In this document: positions 25,405 to 32,038 of the stretch, piece by piece
How the letters are laid out: each line of letters starts with the position of its first letter
How positions within the stretch are numbered: the stretch's first letter is position 1
NCBI GenBank assembly: GCA_902792005.1
Contig: CADAXW010000011.1
Span: forward strand, 1-34,479
Direction: 5' to 3'
DNA length: 34,479 bases
From: an uncultured Lachnospiraceae bacterium
GTDB taxonomy: Bacteria; Bacillota; Clostridia; Lachnospirales; Lachnospiraceae
The notes under the pieces: generated by a model
What the model was told of the DNA's origin: nothing
The model's input: only the letters and a program-made list of their open reading frames with translations
The model's database searches: none
Made by a program: the position numbers and the translations under genes

Positions 25405-25429
25405 CGGTTGAATTATCCTCGGAAAAAAA

Positions 25430-25455
25430 TTAACAATTCTTAACATTTCTTTAGG
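25430..25455 (+). promoter_or_regulatory. TTAACA direct repeats resembling a Pho box
   Basis: TTAACA at 25430 and 25440, then a diverged TTTAGG at 25450, a strict 10-base period. The array ends 19 bases before the -10 box, where an activator would replace the -35. Firmicute PhoP boxes are TT(A/T/C)ACA repeats with spacers near 5 bases; here the spacer is 4. Regulation by phosphate is inferred only. Confidence 0.4.
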
Positions 25456-25471
25456 ATTTTATCCAATTATG

Positions 25472-25480
25472 TGCTATAAT
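25472..25480 (+). promoter_or_regulatory. Extended -10 promoter of the glycolipid cluster
   Basis: TGCTATAAT, 62 bases before the start at 25543. No -35 match; the TTAACA repeats occupy that region. Confidence 0.6.
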
Positions 25481-25542
25481 CGGTACGGTGGTCACAAAAT
25501 ATGGGCGATCTAAAGCTCGAAAATGTAGCACGGGGAGGGAGC

Positions 25543-26340
25543 ATGGACAAGCGAAAGGTTATCTACTATAGCGATGAGATGAATGATGAATTCTCCACCG
25601 CAGAGATCACTCCGCGTACCATTGACGAGAACTACGTCTATATTTACGACTCGAAGTTCAAGCGCTTCACCCATTTTTTCTGGTACAGGATCGTAGCGAC
25701 GCCCATAGCCATGGCGTATGTGAGACTTGTGTTCGGCCATAAGATCAAGGGAAGAGGAAAGTTCGAAAAACACAGGAAGGACGGATATTTTATGTATGGA
25801 AATCATACACAGGATATCGCCGATCCCTTTATCCCGAACATGATCAACCTGCCGAAGACAAACTACGTGGTAGTACATGCCAACAATGTCTCCATGCCTG
25901 TTCTGGGAAAGATCACACCTTCTCTGGGAGCCTTACCGATCCCGGAGGGGATGAAGGGATATAAGAATTTCCTTGAGGCCATCGATACGCGCATATCCCA
26001 GGGACACTGCGTGGTCATTTATCCGGAAGCGCATATTTGGCCCTATTATACGAAGATACGGAATTTTCCGGACACCTCCTTTGCCTACCCGGCAAAGTCG
26101 GGAACTCCGGTGTATTGCTTTACCAACACGTATCATAAGCGAAGATTTTTCAAACATCCGCGGATCATCACCTATGTGGACGGACCCTTTTATCCGGATA
26201 TGGATCAGCCGCTGAAGGCAAGGAGGAAGGAACTCCGGGACAAGGTATATCAGGCGATGTGCAGACGTGCAAAGAATTCGGATCATGAGCAGATCAAGTA
26301 CATACGGAAGACGGATGGGGGAACAGAAACGAATGATTGA
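25543..26340 (+). CDS. PlsC-type 1-acyl-glycerol-phosphate acyltransferase-like protein
   Basis: A 265-residue member of the lysophospholipid acyltransferase (PlsC) superfamily. A membrane-associated segment lies at about 50-66. Motif I is GNHTQDIADPF (86-96): His88 is followed by Asp91 and Asp94, so the standard Hx4D spacing is not met (Hx5D or Hx2D). Motif III is VIYPEAH with Glu162, and PAKSGTPVY corresponds to motif IV. It probably acylates a glycerol- or sugar-phosphate lipid at the inner face of the membrane, with reduced certainty because of the altered motif. The start at 25543 has GGGAGGG just upstream; an in-frame ATG at 25501 lacks one. Its end overlaps the GT8 gene by 8 bases. Confidence 0.82.
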   Translation: MDKRKVIYYSDEMNDEFSTAEITPRTIDENYVYIYDSKFKRFTHFFWYRIVATPIAMAYVRLVFGHKIKGRGKFEKHRKDGYFMYGNHTQDIADPFIPNMINLPKTNYVVVHANNVSMPVLGKITPSLGALPIPEGMKGYKNFLEAIDTRISQGHCVVIYPEAHIWPYYTKIRNFPDTSFAYPAKSGTPVYCFTNTYHKRRFFKHPRIITYVDGPFYPDMDQPLKARRKELRDKVYQAMCRRAKNSDHEQIKYIRKTDGGTETND

Positions 26341-27166
26341 TGTTTTATATTGCGGAAATGATGGAGTGTTTGACGGTGTTCTGACCTCGGCGCTGTCGAT
26401 CCTGATGCGCACCGACACCAAGGAACCCTTTTGCTTTCATATCTTCACCATGGACGTATCTCATCTGGATGAGAAGTATGTCTGTATCTCGGAGGAGCAT
26501 GTCCGGTCGCTGGAAGCGGCGGTGCAGGCCTTCAATGCTGAGAACAGGGTTAAGGTCTATGATGTGACGCGCTATTACATGAAGGCCTTTTCCGGATGTC
26601 CCAATGAAGGGGCATACTGTTCACCCTATACCCTGATCCGGTTATTTGCCGATGTGGTAAAGGGGATCCCGGATAAGCTCTTATATCTGGATGCGGACAT
26701 CATGTTCAATCGGGATATCCGGCTGCTCTGGGATACGGACCTGACGGGCTATGAGTATGCAGCGGCCCGGGATCACTACGGAAAGTACCTGCTCTATCCG
26801 AATTACATCAATGCAGGAGTTATTCTCTTCAATATGAAACAGGCCCGCAGTACCGGACTTTTCAAGAAGGCACGGATGTGGATCAAACGTAAGAAGCTGG
26901 TGTTTGCCGATCAAAGTGCTCTGATCCGCTCCACCACCCGAAAGAAAGTGCTGCCCCAGCGGTTCAACGATCAGAAGTTCCTGCATCGTCACACCGTGGT
27001 GCGACATTTTTCGAAACGATTATTCTGGCTGCCGTATCCGCACACGGATAACATCAAGCAGTGGCATATCGATAAGGTCCACAGCATTTTCAAATACAGA
27101 CAGTTTGATGATATATACGACCGGTATGAGCAGATCTTAAAAAACAGCAACCAGCAAAACAAATAG
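26333..27166 (+). CDS. Glycosyltransferase family 8 protein
   Basis: A 277-residue GT8-type (GT-A fold, retaining) glycosyltransferase. The start MIDVLYCGND is the usual nucleotide-sugar strand, RLFADVV precedes the metal-binding DxD at Asp120-Ala-Asp122 (LYLDADIMF), and YINAGVILFNMK (about 160-171) is the family's NAGV motif. The C-terminal HYxGxxKPW motif of GT8 is replaced by HFSKRLFWLP. The donor and acceptor are unknown; context points to a lipid or envelope acceptor. Start: ATG at 26333 inside the end of the acyltransferase gene; an alternative ATG at 26315 exists. Confidence 0.87.
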   Translation: MIDVLYCGNDGVFDGVLTSALSILMRTDTKEPFCFHIFTMDVSHLDEKYVCISEEHVRSLEAAVQAFNAENRVKVYDVTRYYMKAFSGCPNEGAYCSPYTLIRLFADVVKGIPDKLLYLDADIMFNRDIRLLWDTDLTGYEYAAARDHYGKYLLYPNYINAGVILFNMKQARSTGLFKKARMWIKRKKLVFADQSALIRSTTRKKVLPQRFNDQKFLHRHTVVRHFSKRLFWLPYPHTDNIKQWHIDKVHSIFKYRQFDDIYDRYEQILKNSNQQNK

Positions 27167-27189
27167 GAATCAAAGACAAAGGATTAATC

Positions 27190-28989
27190 ATGAAAGAACA
27201 ATTAATTCCAATCTTCTATGCCTGCGACGATGCATTTGTAAAGTTTACCATCGTGTCTATGCATTCATTGATCAAGAATGCGTCGAAGGATTATCACTAT
27301 ATACTTCACATTCTTCATACCGAGATCTCGGATGAGATGAAGGATATGGTAAATCGACTTGCCTCCGACAATTTCGAAATCCGGTTTATAGACGTGACCA
27401 ATTACCTGCAGTCCATTTCCGAGAAGCTGCCTCTCAGGGATTATTATTCAAAGACCACGTATTACCGGCTCTTTATCGCTGAGATGTTCCCGCAGTATTC
27501 CAAGGCGTTGTATCTGGACAGCGATACGGTGATCCTCGGAGATGTCAGCGAGCTTTATCAGACGGATATCGGAGATGCGTATCTGGGTGCCTGCCACGAG
27601 CAGGTTATGGTACAGTCCCGTGAGTTCGGTACCTATGTGGAGAAGGTGGTGGGCGTTTCCCGCTACAACTTCTTTAATGCAGGTCTGATGCTGATCAACT
27701 GTGATCGGTTCCGGATCCATTTTGTTCTGGATAAGTTTATCGATTATCTGCATTACTACAACTTCGTGGTCACTCAGGATGAGGATTATCTGAACCTGAT
27801 CTGCAAGGATCATGTGTACTGGCTGGATCAGCGCTGGAATACCGAGGCCTTTGGAAATGTGCCCTATCCCGTTGAGCAGGCGGAAATGGTCCACTATATC
27901 ATGACAAACAAGCCATGGCATTATGAGGACTGCCGTTTTGGTGATATCTTCTGGGAGTATGCCAGGGAGACAGAGGTATATGAGGAACTTCGACTCATTC
28001 AGAGCACCTACAGTGATGAAGAGAAGGCGAGAGATGCTGCGTCATCGGAAAAGCTGACACAGACCGCCATCGAAGAGACCCACCGGGAAGACAACTTCCT
28101 CAATCGGATCAACCGTGACAAGCGTGATAAGGATCGGGTGGAGATCCTCCACAGGATCGATCAGTTTGAACGGGAAGGACGCTTTGATGAAGACGTGGAG
28201 CAGGATCCTCCGGGACGTATGCTGATGCCGGATGAGATCGAGTATGTCCGTAAGACCAAGGCTGAGAAGCTGAAGACCAAGGTGGCCTTCAAAATGGCTC
28301 ATAAGTTTATCGATGAGCTGATAGAGGAGAATAAATTCATCATCAAGGAAATCAAGGGCGTTGAGAACTTTAAGAACCTGGATCGCGGTGCGGTGATCAC
28401 CTGCAACCATTTTAACGCCTTCGACAGCTTTGCCATCCAGATGGCATACGAAGCGGCTGAGCAGCCGAACCGCAGCTTCTGGCGCGTGATCAGAGAAGGA
28501 AACTACACTTCCTTCCCGGGCTTCTACGGCTTCCTGATGCGCCACTGCAATACGCTGCCGCTTTCATCGAATTCTGCGACCATGAAGAAGTTCTTCAAGG
28601 CGATCTCCGAGCTTCTGGAGGGAGGAGACTATGTACTCTTTTATCCGGAGCAGAGTATGTGGTGGAATTACCGCAAGCCGAAGCCGCTTAAGCGGGGCGC
28701 CTTCCAGTGTGCTGCAAGAAGCGGAGCACCGGTGCTTCCCTGCTTCATCACCATGAAGGATTCGGACATCATGGGCGAGGACGGCTTTTATGTTCAGGAG
28801 TACACCATTCATGTGCTTCCGCCCATCTATCCCGAGCCGGATCTGCCCCTTCGCAAGCAGGCAGAACTCATGATGTTTAAGAATTATGAAGTATGGAAAG
28901 AGGTCTACGAGACCGAATATCATATCCCGCTTTCCTATACCACCACTGAGAATACGGATCAGCTGAAGGGCTTTGTTCCGGAGGTATAG
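27190..28989 (+). CDS. GT8 glycosyltransferase fused to a PlsC-type acyltransferase
   Basis: A 599-residue two-domain protein. Residues 1-270 are a full GT8 domain: IFYACDD at the start, YYRLFIAEMFP, DxD at Asp110-Ser-Asp112 (LYLDSDTVI), FFNAGLMLIN (about 161-170) and the HYIMTNKPW motif (about 235-243). A highly charged helical linker (about 270-365) follows. Residues about 365-575 are a PlsC-like acyltransferase with canonical Hx4D (NHFNAFD, His407, Asp412), LPLSS, and motif III FYPEQS (Glu487). No membrane helix is obvious. The order mirrors the separate acyltransferase and GT8 genes just upstream, so both likely act on one lipid. AAAGGA precedes the start. Confidence 0.9.
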   Translation: MKEQLIPIFYACDDAFVKFTIVSMHSLIKNASKDYHYILHILHTEISDEMKDMVNRLASDNFEIRFIDVTNYLQSISEKLPLRDYYSKTTYYRLFIAEMFPQYSKALYLDSDTVILGDVSELYQTDIGDAYLGACHEQVMVQSREFGTYVEKVVGVSRYNFFNAGLMLINCDRFRIHFVLDKFIDYLHYYNFVVTQDEDYLNLICKDHVYWLDQRWNTEAFGNVPYPVEQAEMVHYIMTNKPWHYEDCRFGDIFWEYARETEVYEELRLIQSTYSDEEKARDAASSEKLTQTAIEETHREDNFLNRINRDKRDKDRVEILHRIDQFEREGRFDEDVEQDPPGRMLMPDEIEYVRKTKAEKLKTKVAFKMAHKFIDELIEENKFIIKEIKGVENFKNLDRGAVITCNHFNAFDSFAIQMAYEAAEQPNRSFWRVIREGNYTSFPGFYGFLMRHCNTLPLSSNSATMKKFFKAISELLEGGDYVLFYPEQSMWWNYRKPKPLKRGAFQCAARSGAPVLPCFITMKDSDIMGEDGFYVQEYTIHVLPPIYPEPDLPLRKQAELMMFKNYEVWKEVYETEYHIPLSYTTTENTDQLKGFVPEV

Positions 28990-29015
28990 GCAAAAGAAAA
29001 ATAAGTGAGAAGAAC

Positions 29016-31052
29016 ATGTTAAGTATTTTAAAAAATGAGTTGAAAAGGTTTCATAAGCCAACTGTAAAGCACAGTCTCCTGGGTCTCCTGGGGGCTGTGC
29101 TTATTACCGTTCTCGGGGTTCTTCGAAGCCCCATGGAACTGGATCAGCTGTCACTGCTGCAGTGGGTCCTGATCATCCTGGTTCCCATGATCCCGGTGTC
29201 CTTCTACTATATCACCATTCAGATGCCGGACTACTCTGTATTCCGGTCCATCCGCTGTTTCATCTGGTTTGCTGCCCCCTTGCTTCTGGCATTTCTGGCA
29301 CCCATCTATTTTGATCCCAACAAAAAACTCTTCTATATCGAAGAGTTTTACAGCAGCTTCCTGCCTCTTTGGATCCTGGTCTGGTGGCTTGGGATCGTCG
29401 GATGTTATATCGTGATCCGGCTGTGTGAATATGTGGGAACAAATGTACATGCGAGAGGCGGCGCATTTTCGGGAGTTCTCTCGGACCTGGCAGTCATGTA
29501 TACCCCACAGAAGAAGATCAGCTCTGAGAAGAGAGATGGAAAAGGGAAGTGGGCTGTGGTATCTGTCTGCCTCCTTCTGATCGCCATCGGCGTTTTCGCG
29601 TTTGTTGTGGCGCTGTTTTTATACAATGTTTACAGCAATATGGAGTTTGAGGCCATCCTCTTTACCGTTACCTTTGCCAAGGGCGGTCTGGCCATAGAGG
29701 ATATCATCGCCGGGACGGAGTATACCATTCTGTTCGCCATTATCGCAGGCTATATCGGATACCATCTGGTGAAATGCTTCAGTCATAAGAAGATCGTGGT
29801 TGCAGATACCAATGAGGACGGCGAGTATACGCTGGTGATGACCGGGAAGAAGAGAGCGCTGCACGTTGTGCTGTCGGTGCTTCTGTTCCTGGGATGCACG
29901 GCATTTTTTGCGATACAGACGAATCTCTTTCACTACCTGAAGATGAAGGGGAATAAGTCGACGATTTATGAGGAGCATTACGTAACACCGGATGCGAGTG
30001 TGCTTACTTTCCCGGAGAAGAAGCGGAATCTGATCTTTATCTATCTGGAATCCTATGAGAATTCCTATGCATCGAAGGATGTCGGAGGCTCTCAGGATAA
30101 GAATTATATCTCCGATCTGTATGAGCTTACGAAGGAGAAGGACTGTGTCAGCTTTTCCAATACGGATCAGCTGGGAGGTGCCTCTGTCTTCGTTCCAGCC
30201 ATCACTTATACCCAGGGCTCGACGGTGGCTCAGACCTCCGGTATCGCACTGAATACACAGATCCTGCCGCCCAGTGGTGAGGTTGAATATCCGTCCATGA
30301 TCAGGCTGGAGGATATCCTGCACGACAACGGCTATAATCAGATCTATATCGAAGGCTCCAAGGGTGAGTTCTCCATGTATGATGAGTATGTGGGAAGATA
30401 TGATGACTGTACGCTCTATGACCGGATCAATTTGGTGGAAGAGGGCTATGCATCTGAGGACTCGGATTATATCTGGAAGTGGGGAATTGAAGACCGCAAG
30501 CTGTTTGATATCACGAAGCAGAAGATCACGGAGGCATCCAAGGATGAACGGCCGTTCTTTGTCACCATGTATACCATGGATACCCACTCCTTTGAGTGCG
30601 GGCATCGCTGCGCTCTTTGCGATGAAACCATCGGACAGGACTATCTCGCAGCCGTTAACTGTACTTCAAGACAGACGGCGGAATTCGTAAAATGGGTTCA
30701 GCAGCAGCCCTTCTATGAAAATACGACCATCATATTGGTTGGTGATCATCTCGGAAATGAGAAGACATCTCTGGTGAAGATCGATGATTCTTATGTCAGA
30801 ACCACATACAACTGCTTCATCAATCCTGCAAAGGAAGCGGTGAACACGAAAAACCGTCAGTTCTCATCGCTGGATATGTTCCCATCTACCCTGTCAGCCA
30901 TTGGTGTGGAGATCAAGGGAGACCGGCTGGGACTGGGAACGGATCTCTTCTCCGGAACCAAAACCCTGTGCGAGGAGCTTGGTGAGGAAGAGTATAAGAA
31001 GCAGCTGGAACAGAGAAGTGATTATTATGATACGGTATTTGCACCCGAATAA
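29016..31052 (+). CDS. OpgB/LtaS-like phosphoglycerol transferase (sulfatase fold)
   Basis: A 678-residue membrane protein. Several hydrophobic helices (about 20-37, 48-68, 80-98, 113-136, 179-204, 235-252, 283-301) precede an extracellular alkaline-phosphatase/sulfatase-type domain (about 330-660). Metal and nucleophile residues are visible: Glu345 (FIYLESYEN), Thr399 in YTQGSTVAQTSGIAL, which aligns with the OpgB/MdoB motif better than with LtaS, YTMDTHS and VGDHLGNE near the end. Such enzymes transfer glycerol phosphate from phosphatidylglycerol to a glycolipid, teichoic acid or glycan. The gene follows the GT8-acyltransferase fusion by 26 bases, so it probably decorates the glycolipid made by that cluster. 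Ribosome binding site weak (GAGAAG). Confidence 0.88.
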   Translation: MLSILKNELKRFHKPTVKHSLLGLLGAVLITVLGVLRSPMELDQLSLLQWVLIILVPMIPVSFYYITIQMPDYSVFRSIRCFIWFAAPLLLAFLAPIYFDPNKKLFYIEEFYSSFLPLWILVWWLGIVGCYIVIRLCEYVGTNVHARGGAFSGVLSDLAVMYTPQKKISSEKRDGKGKWAVVSVCLLLIAIGVFAFVVALFLYNVYSNMEFEAILFTVTFAKGGLAIEDIIAGTEYTILFAIIAGYIGYHLVKCFSHKKIVVADTNEDGEYTLVMTGKKRALHVVLSVLLFLGCTAFFAIQTNLFHYLKMKGNKSTIYEEHYVTPDASVLTFPEKKRNLIFIYLESYENSYASKDVGGSQDKNYISDLYELTKEKDCVSFSNTDQLGGASVFVPAITYTQGSTVAQTSGIALNTQILPPSGEVEYPSMIRLEDILHDNGYNQIYIEGSKGEFSMYDEYVGRYDDCTLYDRINLVEEGYASEDSDYIWKWGIEDRKLFDITKQKITEASKDERPFFVTMYTMDTHSFECGHRCALCDETIGQDYLAAVNCTSRQTAEFVKWVQQQPFYENTTIILVGDHLGNEKTSLVKIDDSYVRTTYNCFINPAKEAVNTKNRQFSSLDMFPSTLSAIGVEIKGDRLGLGTDLFSGTKTLCEELGEEEYKKQLEQRSDYYDTVFAPE

Positions 31053-31064
31053 AATACGGGTGCA
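31040..31064 (+). other. Hairpin over the stop codon of the OpgB-like gene
   Basis: TGCACCCG (31040-31047) pairs perfectly with CGGGTGCA (31057-31064) across a 9-base AT loop that holds the stop codon. No T tract on either side, so termination for the two convergent genes is possible but not clear. Confidence 0.45.
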
Positions 31065-31091
31065 TATGGATCATGTTACTCCGGCAGACGT

Positions 31092-31736
31092 TTATAAGGA
31101 GTCTTTGGCCACAGGAAATTCAAAATAGGTATCGGGATAGGGTTCGTCCTCCAGGGTAAAATGCCACCATTCGCATTCCAGGGGGAGGAACCCGTTTCGT
31201 TTCATGGCAGACTGAAGGAACATCCGATTCTCATACTGCTCATCGGTTACCCCGCGGTAATCCGGATGGGATTTCTCGCTGAAGAGGTCGAAGGGACTTC
31301 CCATATCGATCTCCTTTCCGGTCTTCATATTCAGCAGAGTCAGATCCACGGCGCTTCCCCGGCTGTGGCTGGACAGCTTGGCAATATATCCGCGGTTGAA
31401 AAGCTCCTGCTTTACCAGATCCGGATAGAAGTATTCCTTCATACGAACATCCTGATCCTCGATCCCCCAGAGGATGAAGTGCTTTACGGCTTTGGCGGGA
31501 CGGTATGCATCGAAGATCTTCAGACGGTATCCCTTCACGAACATTTCATTGCTCACGTCCTTCAGAGCTCTTGCCGCTTCCTTCGTCAGGAGAGCGATGG
31601 GCTCTTCGTAACCGTCTACACGATCGCCTATGAAGTTGTAGGTGGAATGATAGCGTATCTCCTGAATGATCTGGGGAACGTAGTCCGAAAGAAGAACAAA
31701 GCCGGACGCGTCCATGGTGATGCTCTTATGTGCCAT
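31092..31736 (-). CDS. D-alanyl-D-alanine dipeptidase (VanX/DdpX type)
   Basis: A 214-residue zinc D,D-dipeptidase of the M15D family that cleaves D-Ala-D-Ala. The zinc site and base are intact: His124 and Asp131 in SSHSRGSAVDL, Glu189 and His192 in ECEWWHF, spaced as in enterococcal VanX. FDAYRP (75-80) is the conserved Arg motif. No vanH, vanA-type ligase or VanRS genes are adjacent, so a role in peptidoglycan or dipeptide salvage is more likely than glycopeptide resistance. No signal peptide, hence cytoplasmic. AAGGAAG precedes the start. Convergent with the OpgB-like gene. Confidence 0.94.
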   Translation of the reverse strand: MAHKSITMDASGFVLLSDYVPQIIQEIRYHSTYNFIGDRVDGYEEPIALLTKEAARALKDVSNEMFVKGYRLKIFDAYRPAKAVKHFILWGIEDQDVRMKEYFYPDLVKQELFNRGYIAKLSSHSRGSAVDLTLLNMKTGKEIDMGSPFDLFSEKSHPDYRGVTDEQYENRMFLQSAMKRNGFLPLECEWWHFTLEDEPYPDTYFEFPVAKDSL

Positions 31737-31804
31737 AATGATCTTCCTTTCCTTTCTTACTTTTCTTACTTTTCTTCGAAATCTCCGGATAATAATATAT
31801 ATTG

Positions 31805-31813
31805 ATTATACCA
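31805..31813 (-). promoter_or_regulatory. Extended -10 promoter of the dipeptidase gene
   Basis: On the minus strand TGGTATAAT, 68 bases before the start codon. No good -35. Between it and the gene lie pyrimidine repeats (CTTACTTTT type). Confidence 0.55.
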
Positions 31814-31906
31814 TACGGGACTGAAATAGGGGTGTCACATTTTGCGGATATATTATACTGCTTGGAATCGGCACAGGATTGGCGTATGGCGTGGGAAGGC
31901 ATTCTG

Positions 31907-31915
31907 TGATAAAAT
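31907..31915 (+). promoter_or_regulatory. Candidate extended -10 promoter for the leader ORF and M4 peptidase
   Basis: TGATAAAAT, a TGn-extended box one base off consensus, 33 bases before the leader ORF. No -35 seen. Confidence 0.45.
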
Positions 31916-31948
31916 AGACGAACGATCAAATTCAAAGAGGGGGATACT

Positions 31949-32023
31949 ATGCAGAAGGCTTTGGGCGCCGAGGCTGCGGTCAATAAGGATTATAATTCCA
32001 TGGCAGGGGACACGAAGATTTGA
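31949..32023 (+). CDS. Leader ORF of 24 residues before the M4 peptidase
   Basis: ATG 31949 to TGA 32021-32023 encodes a 24-residue peptide (MQKALGAEAAVNKDYNSMAG then DTKI). GAGGGGG lies 5-6 bases before the start, as strong as that of real genes nearby. It ends 15 bases before the peptidase start, whose AAAGGAGAGG site begins right after the stop. No secretion signal. It could be a translational leader, a small protein or a chance frame. Confidence 0.4.
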   Translation: MQKALGAEAAVNKDYNSMAGDTKI

Positions 32024-32038
32024 TAAAGGAGAGGACTT

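Noticed and set aside
29016..31052. Alternative reading as a simple arylsulfatase
   Set aside because: The membrane helices, YTQGSTVAQTSGIAL motif and lack of a CxPxR formylglycine motif fit the phosphoglycerol transferase group.
31092..31736. Glycopeptide resistance locus
   Set aside because: Only the dipeptidase is present; no other van gene in the window.
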